From IMG/VR virus record IMGVR_UViG_3300030108_002470, positions 1-26,627 of that record: 26,627 nt of DNA. One strand, written 5' to 3'. This document shows positions 1 to 7,351 of the stretch, piece after piece; the stretch's first letter is position 1, and every line of letters starts with the position of its first letter. Below the pieces are notes generated by a model that was not told where the DNA came from, made no database searches, and worked only from the letters and a program-made list of their open reading frames with translations. Position numbers and translations under genes: made by a program. Source of the DNA: a virus.

Positions 1-306
1 TGCACCTATGCCCTCTCCTCTATCTTTCCATTCGATGTACTCCAACTTATAAAAGCATGGTATTACATCTATACCTTTTACTCCGTCATACAGTTCACCT
101 GTTACTGAATTAAAAATCATTCCAGGTTCTGCACCCTCAACATACTTACCATCACGTTTATTAACTTCTGGTGAAAGTTGTCCTAGGATTTTAAGAAAAG
201 GAAGGGCTAGATCTTCTTGACCTATTGCACCCAAACCTTTTGCTGCATCATCTTCAAATATATTTGTTGGAAGTGGTGCAGACTTTTTCTCTGTTACTTG
301 GTTCAT
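1..306 (-). CDS. Conserved phage protein of unknown function (C-terminus outside window)
   Basis: The frame is open from an ATG at 306 to the left edge, giving 102 residues; the stop lies outside the window. The protein begins MNQVTEKKSAPLPTNIFEDD and continues with a segment rich in LPFLKILG- and EPGMIFN-like phrases. I recognise this as a type seen in marine phage early/replication regions but cannot assign a function; a DNA-metabolism role such as single-strand binding is only a guess from its neighbours. The start is supported by an AAGGAG ribosome binding site about 9 bases upstream, and the gene begins 2 bases after the stop of the 182-residue gene, so the two are almost certainly co-transcribed. 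Confidence 0.75.
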   Translation of the reverse strand, partial: MNQVTEKKSAPLPTNIFEDDAAKGLGAIGQEDLALPFLKILGQLSPEVNKRDGKYVEGAEPGMIFNSVTGELYDGVKGIDVIPCFYKLEYIEWKDRGEGIGA

Positions 307-308
307 GT

Positions 309-857
309 TTATTTGCTCCTTGTTACTTTGGTTCTGTTTCCTGAGAACACGTTAAAAAGATCAGAGGGCATTTCTTGTCCAGACTCGAGACGCTCTCTGA
401 CCAATGCTTTAAGTGTCATGGGTTCAACCTTTAGTTTCTGGACAGGTTCATACCCTTGACCTTGCGCAAGGATCGCATATTGCGATGCCTTGTTATCTTC
501 GTTACGACCAAAAGAAACTGTAATCTCATTTTTAATAAGATCACCAAGGCCGTTTTCTCGAAGCCATGTATAGGCGCCTTCTTTATTCGCTGCCGAAATA
601 GAAGCACCATAAACTGGTTTTACTTCAACTGAAGATCCATCTGCTAGTTTCAATGTAGAGATGTTCATCTCTTGCATCATGGTAGGTATAACCTCACCAG
701 AAACTAAATCGATATGTCTCTTCAACTCTTTTAATTCTTTTTCTTTTTGTTCTAAGTCGTCCTCTAATTGTTTTAGTTTTACAACTTGATCAGACAAAGA
801 TTTTGCATCATTAACATTATTTAAATCTTGTCTTTGGTCTTCTTCAAAGTTAATCAT
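309..857 (-). CDS. Coiled-coil phage protein, function unknown
   Basis: This 182-residue protein has two visible parts. Residues about 20-50 are a charged heptad-like stretch (LKQLEDDLEQKEKELKELKR), predicted as coiled coil, so it probably oligomerises. The rest is a compact alpha/beta region containing TLKLADGSSVEVKPVY and a basic C-terminal tail (NRTKVTRSK). The pattern is that of a conserved marine-phage early-region protein. No enzymatic motif is visible. It overlaps the upstream 118-residue gene by 8 bases and ends 2 bases before the next gene, so it sits in the middle of a three-gene operon read leftward. A role in replication or recombination is inferred only from position. Confidence 0.8.
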   Translation of the reverse strand: MINFEEDQRQDLNNVNDAKSLSDQVVKLKQLEDDLEQKEKELKELKRHIDLVSGEVIPTMMQEMNISTLKLADGSSVEVKPVYGASISAANKEGAYTWLRENGLGDLIKNEITVSFGRNEDNKASQYAILAQGQGYEPVQKLKVEPMTLKALVRERLESGQEMPSDLFNVFSGNRTKVTRSK

Positions 858-1206
858 CTATTTCTCCTTTCTCGTATAGATTAATTTTAATAGGATAATA
901 TTTTCTTTCTTGTTTATCCCATTTCAATAGATTGTATTTACCGTTAGTCATATCAGAAACAATAGAGCATGCAACACCTATGATAGCAGGATCACCTGTT
1001 AACAACAAATAATCATCAGGTTGAAAATCTTTTAAAAGTTTTCTTAACTTAAAGATTAATGGGCCTGGTGAAAAAATTATTTGTGAGAGTTCTGGTAACA
1101 ATGAAACAACTTCTCCGTAATCTCTAGCACCTACAATATTTATTTTAGGTGTTCCAGCTTTTGTACCAGGTACGTCTTGTATTAAATAAACTATTCTTTC
1201 TTTCAT
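850..1206 (-). CDS. Conserved hypothetical protein, 118 residues
   Basis: The product begins MKERIVYLIQDVPGTKAG and contains a hydrophobic DYLLLTGDPAIIGVACSIVSD segment followed by a basic, Tyr/Lys-rich end. I see no catalytic motif; the segment resembles the core of a small alpha/beta fold rather than a membrane helix. I chose the ATG at 1206; a TTG two codons upstream (1212) is also in frame but lies inside the likely promoter. It is the first gene of the leftward early operon. The start codon is only 1-2 bases from the predicted transcription start of the reverse promoter, so the message could be nearly leaderless, and no good Shine-Dalgarno is visible. Confidence 0.75.
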   Translation of the reverse strand: MKERIVYLIQDVPGTKAGTPKINIVGARDYGEVVSLLPELSQIIFSPGPLIFKLRKLLKDFQPDDYLLLTGDPAIIGVACSIVSDMTNGKYNLLKWDKQERKYYPIKINLYEKGEIDD

Positions 1207-1234
1207 TGACAAACAATATAAAGATGTTTATATG
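1206..1234 (+). promoter_or_regulatory. Sigma70-like promoter for the plus-strand helicase
   Basis: A perfect TTGACA (1206-1211) is separated by 17 bases from TATATG (1229-1234), which matches four of six consensus -10 positions. Transcription would start near 1241, leaving about 22 bases of leader before the ATG at 1263. It is fully interleaved with a reverse-strand promoter, so both cannot be occupied at once. Confidence 0.6.
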
Positions 1235-1242
1235 GATGTCAA
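1215..1242 (-). promoter_or_regulatory. Sigma70-like promoter for the leftward early operon
   Basis: On the minus strand a perfect TTGACA (complement of 1237-1242) is followed after 16 bases by TATATT (complement of 1215-1220), five of six matches to TATAAT. Transcription would begin near 1208, almost at the ATG at 1206. The two -35 boxes form the ends of an inverted repeat (ATTGACA at 1205-1211, TGTCAAT at 1237-1243), which could also be an operator. Confidence 0.6.
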
Positions 1243-1262
1243 TACAGAAAGAAGAAAAAGTT

Positions 1263-2696
1263 ATGAACTATAAATTTAAAACGAAGCCATACGAGCATCA
1301 ACTCGAGGCATTAAAAATGTCGTGGGATAAACCCTACTTTGCATACTTTATGGAGATGGGTACAGGTAAGTCAAAAGTATTAATAGATAATATATCTATG
1401 CTTTATGATAATGGTAAAATCAATGGTGTCCTAATTGTGGCGCCCAAAGGTGTGGTAAAAAACTGGTATGAAAACGAAATACCTACTCACCTTGTAGACC
1501 ACATAGAACATAAAACTGTTTTATGGCAATCGTTAATTACTAAATCACAAACTAAAAAATTAGATACCCTGTTTGAAACAGGAGAAGATCTGCACATATT
1601 AATTATGAATGTAGAAGCATTGTCTACTAAAAAAGGTTATGACTTTGCACAAAAATTTTTATTCTCTCATAGAGCCATGATGGCAATTGATGAGTCTACT
1701 ACAATAAAAAACCCAGAAGCAAAACGTACTAAAAACATATGTCAACTAGGTCTAGCGACTAAATACAATAGGATTCTTACAGGATCTCCTGTAACCAAAT
1801 CACCACTAGATTTGTACAAACAATGTGATTTTTTAATGCCAGAACTATTGGGACATTCTTCTTATTACTCTTTTAGAACTAGATACGCTGTAATGAGAAC
1901 AGCTAATTTTGGTGGTCGATCAGTACAAATAGTTGTAGGCTACAGAAATTTAGAAGAGCTGTCAGAAAAACTAAAAGACTTTTCTTATAGAGTATTAAAG
2001 GATGAATGTTTAGATCTACCTAAAAAAACATTTATGAAACGTATTGTTAATTTAACTCCCGATCAATCAAAGGCATACAGTCAGATGAAAGAAATTGCTC
2101 ATGCAAGTTTTAAAGGCAAGACAATGACTACAGCTACGGTGTTGACTCAATTAATGAGACTCCAACAAATAACTTGTGGTAATTTTACTGCTGATGATGG
2201 GACTCTGGTTGACCTGGATACCAATAGACTACCAGAACTAATGAATGTGTTGCATGAAGTAGAAGGTAAGGTAGTTATATGGGCCCACTTTCAAAGAGAT
2301 GTTCACAGAATAATTGAAGCTATTCGTAAAGAGTTTGGAGAAAATACTTTTGTTGATTATTATGGTCTAACACCACAAGAAGATAGACAGAAAAATATTA
2401 AAAAATTTCAAGATAAAAAATCTTCCTACAGATTCTTTGTAGGTACGACTCAAACGGGTGGATATGGAATTACATTAACTGCTGCATCAACTATGGTTTA
2501 TTATTCTAATGGTTATGACTTAGAAAAAAGACAACAGTCAGAGGCTAGAATAGATCGTATAGGTCAAGAACAGCCTATGACATACGTAGACATTATTTGT
2601 GAAGATACAGTTGATGATAAAATTGTAAAAGCTTTACGAAAAAAAGTAGACATAGCAACACAGATAATGGGAGAGGAGCTAAAAGAATGGATTTAA
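1263..2696 (+). CDS. SNF2-like superfamily 2 DNA helicase/ATPase
   Basis: This 477-residue ATPase is probably used in replication or recombination on phage DNA. Visible motifs in order are a Q-motif-like region (YEHQLEAL, residues 10-17), Walker A MGTGKS (32-37), motif Ia VAPKGVVKNW, Walker B DEST (143-146), motif III LTGSPV, and motif V/VI GYGITLTAAS...QSEARIDRIGQ (425-435). The RIGQ signature is typical of SNF2 helicases. I chose the ATG at 1263 because it precedes the conserved N-terminus and follows the predicted promoter by 22 bases; in-frame ATGs at 1224 and 1236 are possible, while the one at 1149 lies upstream of the promoter. It is the only large gene on the plus strand and runs head-on into the endolysin gene. 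Confidence 0.93.
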   Translation: MNYKFKTKPYEHQLEALKMSWDKPYFAYFMEMGTGKSKVLIDNISMLYDNGKINGVLIVAPKGVVKNWYENEIPTHLVDHIEHKTVLWQSLITKSQTKKLDTLFETGEDLHILIMNVEALSTKKGYDFAQKFLFSHRAMMAIDESTTIKNPEAKRTKNICQLGLATKYNRILTGSPVTKSPLDLYKQCDFLMPELLGHSSYYSFRTRYAVMRTANFGGRSVQIVVGYRNLEELSEKLKDFSYRVLKDECLDLPKKTFMKRIVNLTPDQSKAYSQMKEIAHASFKGKTMTTATVLTQLMRLQQITCGNFTADDGTLVDLDTNRLPELMNVLHEVEGKVVIWAHFQRDVHRIIEAIRKEFGENTFVDYYGLTPQEDRQKNIKKFQDKKSSYRFFVGTTQTGGYGITLTAASTMVYYSNGYDLEKRQQSEARIDRIGQEQPMTYVDIICEDTVDDKIVKALRKKVDIATQIMGEELKEWI

Positions 2697-2767
2697 GACC
2701 TGGTGTAGTTATAAGAATGGGACTATGGATTAGTCTTACGATGTGTATATTGTGGATGTTAAACTAA
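2687..2767 (+). CDS. Small membrane peptide overlapping helicase 3' end
   Basis: A 26-codon frame starts with ATG at 2687, inside the last codons of the helicase gene, and ends with TAA at 2765-2767. It is preceded by a strong GGGAGAGGAG ribosome binding site (2669-2678) 8 bases upstream. The product, MDLRPGVVIRMGLWISLTMC followed by ILWMLN, has a short polar, Arg-containing start and a hydrophobic stretch from about residue 12 to 25, consistent with one membrane span. Its stop overlaps the end of the convergent endolysin gene. The strong binding site and tight coupling argue that it is real; the function is unknown (a lysis accessory or antiholin-like role would be a guess). Confidence 0.5.
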   Translation: MDLRPGVVIRMGLWISLTMCILWMLN

Positions 2768-3235
2768 ATCTACTGCTTTTCCAATCACAGGTTTATATTT
2801 TGTTTTGCCTTCTGATTTGTATGCGTGTAAAAATTGTTTTCTTGGTTGATCGGCAGTATAGCTGCAATGTATCCACCCACTGTTTGGCTCACCCGGAGTA
2901 TAGAACTCAAGTATAAGCTGGTCATAGTTTAGGTTCTTGTTGATCCAGTCAGCCAATTCTGCATTGTCTGTACCCATACATTCGAAGTCTGCGGCCTCGG
3001 CTTTGGCATGCTGTGAATTTACAGAGCTGCCTATCTTTATACACAACGCTTCGCTACGAAAACCGCTAGTCACTTTTACTCTGCCGAAATGATCACGTAC
3101 CGGCTGTAAAATATTTTCACAAAGTGCTTTTAGTTTTTCTATCTGACCTGAGTTAGGATTATTATTGATGTCCAACCTGATAGCAGTGTCGGATTTAATT
3201 AATTCTTGAAGAGTAAAATTACGTGAAAGATCCAT
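2759..3235 (-). CDS. Endolysin: M15-type zinc peptidase (D-Ala-D-Ala carboxypeptidase-like)
   Basis: This 158-residue protein should cleave peptide cross-links in the host cell wall to release progeny. The M15-type metal site is visible: SQHAKAEAADFE gives the first His (76) and Asp (83), and GWIHCS gives the third ligand His (123), with Glu110 as a candidate general base. An upstream VTSGFRSEALC segment (about 55-65) is typical of this family. There is no signal peptide, so it relies on a holin, and a holin-like gene lies 1 base upstream. It is the last gene of the leftward virion operon, the usual place for lysis genes. Its middle part (about 2980-3110) appears richer in G+C than its surroundings. 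Confidence 0.9.
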   Translation of the reverse strand: MDLSRNFTLQELIKSDTAIRLDINNNPNSGQIEKLKALCENILQPVRDHFGRVKVTSGFRSEALCIKIGSSVNSQHAKAEAADFECMGTDNAELADWINKNLNYDQLILEFYTPGEPNSGWIHCSYTADQPRKQFLHAYKSEGKTKYKPVIGKAVDLV

Positions 3236-3236
3236 T

Positions 3237-3425
3237 TTATTTTGTAATTAAAGTAAATATAACGTACGCCATTCCTGTTATCAAGGCTCCAGTTGATACC
3301 AATAGTATACTTTCCACCCTGTTTATTTGGTGTTCAAGCTTATGTATTTTATCATGAGTTTGCTTCTGCATTATTCTGCAAAGCTTTTCATGTTCTTCAA
3401 TTTTTTGTAATGCGTTTTTAGCCAT
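3237..3425 (-). CDS. Holin-like small coiled-coil/membrane protein
   Basis: This is a 62-residue protein. Residues about 5-40 are charged and heptad-like (KIEEHEKLCRIMQKQTHDKI and following), and residues about 42-62 form one hydrophobic span (ILLVSTGALITGMAYVIFTL) ending at the C-terminus. This layout, cytosolic coiled coil plus C-terminal anchor, resembles XhlA-type haemolysin/holin accessory proteins. The ATG at 3425 was chosen because it lies 8 bases inside the end of the preceding 1309-residue gene, a typical coupled start; a longer reading to 3500 would overlap that gene by more than 80 bases. It lies directly before the endolysin, supporting a lysis role. Confidence 0.7.
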   Translation of the reverse strand: MAKNALQKIEEHEKLCRIMQKQTHDKIHKLEHQINRVESILLVSTGALITGMAYVIFTLITK

Positions 3426-6400
3426 TTGGAAATAGTGTAGCAAACCGTTGTGCGTTTGTCGAGTCTGTTTGTTGTACTTGTGAAGATAAAATATTAGCAT
3501 CTATAGGTGCTGTATTAACACCTGTCGGTAAAGAGGCTGCATCTGCACCACCTGGTTTAGGTAAAAGTTTATTCTCTATAAATGGAAACTCATCATCTAA
3601 GTCTAATCCTGATAGTTGACTTAATATAGAATTAATTTCTCCAAGTGCATCGTACACAGGATTCTTAACATTTATCTTGTCTGCATTTTCTTGAAACTTA
3701 GCAAAAATTCCATCTGATAATTTATAAGGTTTAAAAAATTTAATTTGCAATGATCCTAAATCTCTTTTAGTTAAACGACCTTTAGTCGCTACTGCAATAT
3801 CTACATTAGACATACCTAAAATTTTAGCAGCTTCTAAATCTTTTACCATTTCTTTTCTTGTACTAAACAACGCTCTGTTTGCATTTATGTATGCATCTAT
3901 AATTTCATATGGTTCAACCGGCCCACCTTTTAAAACATTTGATGTAAATAATTTTCTAGAATTTCTTACACCATCTTGATAATCAGCAACTTTAAATTGT
4001 ATGCTTCTCTCAGGATTTAATTCTATTGCTCTAAATCCAAATAGTCCTGCAAACTCTGGACCAAATTCATAGTCTTGTCCATAATCATCGTACTTACCTT
4101 TTGTAATAACATCTACTGCTTCTATAGATTTGTCTATTCTTTTAAGTTGATTTAATGAAAAAGGCATTTGTGCTTCTACCAGGTGATCCATAATTTTTCT
4201 TGCTTTTACTCCTGGTAAATCTTTATCATTATATACTTCTGATCCTGATCTTGTTCTTCCTTTTCTAGCGATAATGTCCAACACAGCTTCTGTCCAAATA
4301 GATTCACTGATAAATGGTTCACCTAATTCTCTCATCGCTACAAAAGACCCTAATATAAAGTCATCCATCATACCATCGTTATCCTTTTCACCGGCAGCAA
4401 CTTGATTAATTATAGACTGTACAGGTCTAATTAATGTGTCGTAAGCGTTGGCGTGACTGAAATCCATGTATTTAAACTTACCTGTTTTTTTATCTTTGAT
4501 AGGTATGATTGTTGAGTTTTTAGACCAGTCCGCAACATATCTTTTTATTGCTTGTAATTCATCATTTGAAACATCGTAAAGTGCTTTACCTAATTCTACT
4601 GCAGCATAAGGCACAGCTGCAACAGTAGCTCCAAAACCAAAAAGTCTTGTAAAACCTGTTGTCATAAACGGTCTAACTTTAGTTCCATCTGCTTTTGTTA
4701 TGGTACCACTTATTTCGTCTAAAGCGGTTCTAACTATGTTTGTGCCTGTTCTAAGTATCTCTGCAGGAAAAGAAACGAAGTTTCCAATAGGATATTTTCT
4801 TAGACCTTGTATGAATTCAGAAACATAATCGTAATTTGGTATATTGTTTTTAACAATGTCCGCTGCTTCTTCTTTTAAATATCTTTCATAAGTTTTATTA
4901 TTTGGTCTAAATACTCTTTTAACTCCTTTTCTATCTATAAATATTTCCCCCTCTTTTAAATTTCTAGCAAGAGATGATGCAATTCTATCTTTTTCAATAG
5001 CAAAAGAATATATTTTCCAGAAGTCATCTTCAGCTGTATATAAATCTTGTGATATAGATTTTAATTTTGACAAAGGTTTTAATAATAATCTCATACCTTT
5101 ATCAGTTGTCATAGTTGCACCAAAGTTTACATCTTCCATCAATCTTGATAAATCTCCAAGTCTAACATTTGAGTTTACAACACCAAGTTCTAACAACTCT
5201 TCATAAAATTCATTTTGTTTTCTTGTGCCAACTAAACCAGTTTGTAATGCTTGATACGCATTTTTAATCGCTTTAGCTTTTAATGGGTTCATAGGTAATA
5301 TTCCATTTGCTGCTGCAAACGCACCAGCACTTACAAAATTACGTAAGTGTGTTACAGGAGATAAAATTGTTTTTGCAATTTGAGATGTAGCTTTGGGGTA
5401 CAAGACTAAGTTGTTATATACCTGCATACCAAAACTAGGATCTTTGGTTATTGTAGATGTTTGTTCTAGGGCATCTGCTACACCCCTTAATGCGTATTTA
5501 CCATTTAATGGATTTGTAACACCAGCTTCTAATTTTCTACCAAGGTCTATTTTAATTTGTTTTATATCTGAGCCCAACGCATCCACTGCTTCATCGTAAC
5601 TATCATAAATCATACCTCGTTTACCGCCAGCTTTTAATGCATCTGATTCTTTTATAATGTCATCAAAGAAAACGTTTCTTCTTGACAAAACAGATAGCTT
5701 AGATGTCCCAGCTAATATAGTTTGCATTGGGTTTTTATTTTTACCCAACAGGTTTTCAAACACTTCTTTGTCTGCTTGCTTAGTTATATTAGCAATGTTT
5801 ATTGTTCCATTAAAATCAGCCACATCTCTCATTGCAGTTTTACCAACAAAGAAAGTAGGTATTTTAAAAAACGGGTCATTAGGTTTGTCCATCTTAAAAC
5901 CACCAGGTAATTTAGCAGTGTCAATAATCTGTTTCACATAACTTTGTGCTTGTTCTTTACTTATTGGTTTGCCTTGTTGTCTAGCGGTTGTCATAAATAA
6001 TTTTTCAGCTGCTTCAATAGCTTCTCTTGAAGGTTTATAAGACAAAAAAGGTAAGATGGATTTGTTTTGAAACACATCGTAAGTAGATCCTAAATAGTTT
6101 TTAAATTTTGTGCCAAATAATTTTTTAAATTCACCTAGTTCTTTGTCATCAAGTCTTTTACCTAATGAAGAAAACAAGTCCTGCCATCTGTTTCTAATTG
6201 CATTTATGTTTGCAAACAATTCTGTTTCTACTTGTGTAGCTTTTTTACCATCTAAATGTTTTCTAATAGTCTCTGATACTTTAAATTTTTTCTTGCTAGG
6301 ATCTAAAAATTCAAATTTTATTCTACCACTTTTATCCACAGTAGGTTTACCACTTAACAATAATTCATTTACCTCTTCTAAAAATGCATTTCTATTTTTT

Positions 6401-7347
6401 GCAGACTGTGCATTAGCTACGGTTCTCCATGCAGGAAATACAGAGTCTATTAATCTATCTGTGTCTCTGGATATATTTTTTGCAACAACAGTATCACCTG
6501 ATCTTAAACCTTTTTGAGTTCTTTCTAATTTAAAAAACTCTTCTGTTTTTTTACCTCTAGCTCTTAATGCACCACCAATTTTATCGTAAAACTTATCTAG
6601 TAGTTCATTGCTGTACTGTAATTCGTTACCTCTTTTCGCAAGATTTTTTATAATAGTGCCCGTGCCTCCAAGAACACCAGTAAATAAAGCACCTTCTGTT
6701 CCAAACTTTACTCTGTTTACAATATCTCTTAACGCTGCTTCTGATCCTTCTAAACCTGGTTCTCTATCTATTTCTGTTGGTCCACCTAAAGCATCACCCA
6801 ATGATCCAGCGCTTTGTACATCACCAATGAATACACCTTCTGCAATACCACCAGCTGTCGTGCCTGCAAAAAACTTTGCAGCTTTACCTTTTTTATTTAA
6901 CTCTTGTGCGACGTCTGCACCTTTCTTTAATTTTTTACCAGCGTCTCCTGTAATTTTAAAATAATTACCGGCTTTCTTTGCTCTTACTGCAGCGTTAGCT
7001 AAACTAGATCCAACTTTAAAACCTACACCACCTGGCACACCAACGTTAACCAAAAGTTCTGCAATCTTACCTGCGGTTGTTGCTTCTGCTTTTTCATCTA
7101 GTTCTGTTAAATCGTCAAAATATTTTTCTACTTCTGCAGCTTTGTTTGTATCGTTTAATAAATCATATACACTTGCACCTAAAGACACTACTCCTTTTGG
7201 TATTTGTATTAATCCCGAACCTATTCCTGCAAAGATTGATTCTAATGTACCAATGTCTTGATATTTTTCTGCTTCTGCTCTTAAATCTTCTCTTTGAGAT
7301 ATATCGTTAGGAGTGTTGTTACCTAATAGCTCGCCTAAAGTAGCCAT
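3418..7347 (-). CDS. Giant internal virion (ejection) protein, 1309 residues
   Basis: The largest gene in the window. The protein is mostly helical and Lys/Ala rich, without a recognisable lytic transglycosylase or other catalytic motif. It has hydrophobic/amphipathic stretches near residues 38-63 (IFAGIGSGLIQIPKGVVSLG) and about 890-925 (FGATVAAVPYAAVELGKALY), as expected for a protein that inserts in or crosses the host envelope during DNA delivery. Size, position after the tail nozzle and before lysis genes, and gene neighbours all resemble the internal core proteins of podoviruses such as T7 gp15/gp16, but no sequence motif proves it. The ATG at 7347 has an AAGGGG ribosome binding site inside the end of the preceding gene. 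Confidence 0.75.
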   Translation of the reverse strand: MATLGELLGNNTPNDISQREDLRAEAEKYQDIGTLESIFAGIGSGLIQIPKGVVSLGASVYDLLNDTNKAAEVEKYFDDLTELDEKAEATTAGKIAELLVNVGVPGGVGFKVGSSLANAAVRAKKAGNYFKITGDAGKKLKKGADVAQELNKKGKAAKFFAGTTAGGIAEGVFIGDVQSAGSLGDALGGPTEIDREPGLEGSEAALRDIVNRVKFGTEGALFTGVLGGTGTIIKNLAKRGNELQYSNELLDKFYDKIGGALRARGKKTEEFFKLERTQKGLRSGDTVVAKNISRDTDRLIDSVFPAWRTVANAQSAKNRNAFLEEVNELLLSGKPTVDKSGRIKFEFLDPSKKKFKVSETIRKHLDGKKATQVETELFANINAIRNRWQDLFSSLGKRLDDKELGEFKKLFGTKFKNYLGSTYDVFQNKSILPFLSYKPSREAIEAAEKLFMTTARQQGKPISKEQAQSYVKQIIDTAKLPGGFKMDKPNDPFFKIPTFFVGKTAMRDVADFNGTINIANITKQADKEVFENLLGKNKNPMQTILAGTSKLSVLSRRNVFFDDIIKESDALKAGGKRGMIYDSYDEAVDALGSDIKQIKIDLGRKLEAGVTNPLNGKYALRGVADALEQTSTITKDPSFGMQVYNNLVLYPKATSQIAKTILSPVTHLRNFVSAGAFAAANGILPMNPLKAKAIKNAYQALQTGLVGTRKQNEFYEELLELGVVNSNVRLGDLSRLMEDVNFGATMTTDKGMRLLLKPLSKLKSISQDLYTAEDDFWKIYSFAIEKDRIASSLARNLKEGEIFIDRKGVKRVFRPNNKTYERYLKEEAADIVKNNIPNYDYVSEFIQGLRKYPIGNFVSFPAEILRTGTNIVRTALDEISGTITKADGTKVRPFMTTGFTRLFGFGATVAAVPYAAVELGKALYDVSNDELQAIKRYVADWSKNSTIIPIKDKKTGKFKYMDFSHANAYDTLIRPVQSIINQVAAGEKDNDGMMDDFILGSFVAMRELGEPFISESIWTEAVLDIIARKGRTRSGSEVYNDKDLPGVKARKIMDHLVEAQMPFSLNQLKRIDKSIEAVDVITKGKYDDYGQDYEFGPEFAGLFGFRAIELNPERSIQFKVADYQDGVRNSRKLFTSNVLKGGPVEPYEIIDAYINANRALFSTRKEMVKDLEAAKILGMSNVDIAVATKGRLTKRDLGSLQIKFFKPYKLSDGIFAKFQENADKINVKNPVYDALGEINSILSQLSGLDLDDEFPFIENKLLPKPGGADAASLPTGVNTAPIDANILSSQVQQTDSTNAQRFATLFPNG

Positions 7348-7351
7348 CTAT

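Noticed and set aside
1149-1262. Longer N-terminus for the helicase (38 extra residues)
   Set aside because: The extension overlaps the leftward gene and lies upstream of and across the predicted promoter; the conserved helicase region begins just after the ATG at 1263.
2700-2750. Weak stem (TAAG...CTTA, ACTA/TAGT) between helicase and endolysin as a terminator
   Set aside because: The stem is short and bulged with no T-run on either strand.
3426-3500. Longer N-terminus for the holin-like protein (25 extra residues)
   Set aside because: It would overlap the preceding 1309-residue gene by over 80 bases, while the ATG at 3425 gives a normal 8-base overlap.
6110-6517. Plus-strand open frame of 135 residues inside the giant virion protein gene
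   Set aside because: It lies fully antisense to a well-supported gene, has no ribosome binding site or domain, and its composition is that of a shadow frame.
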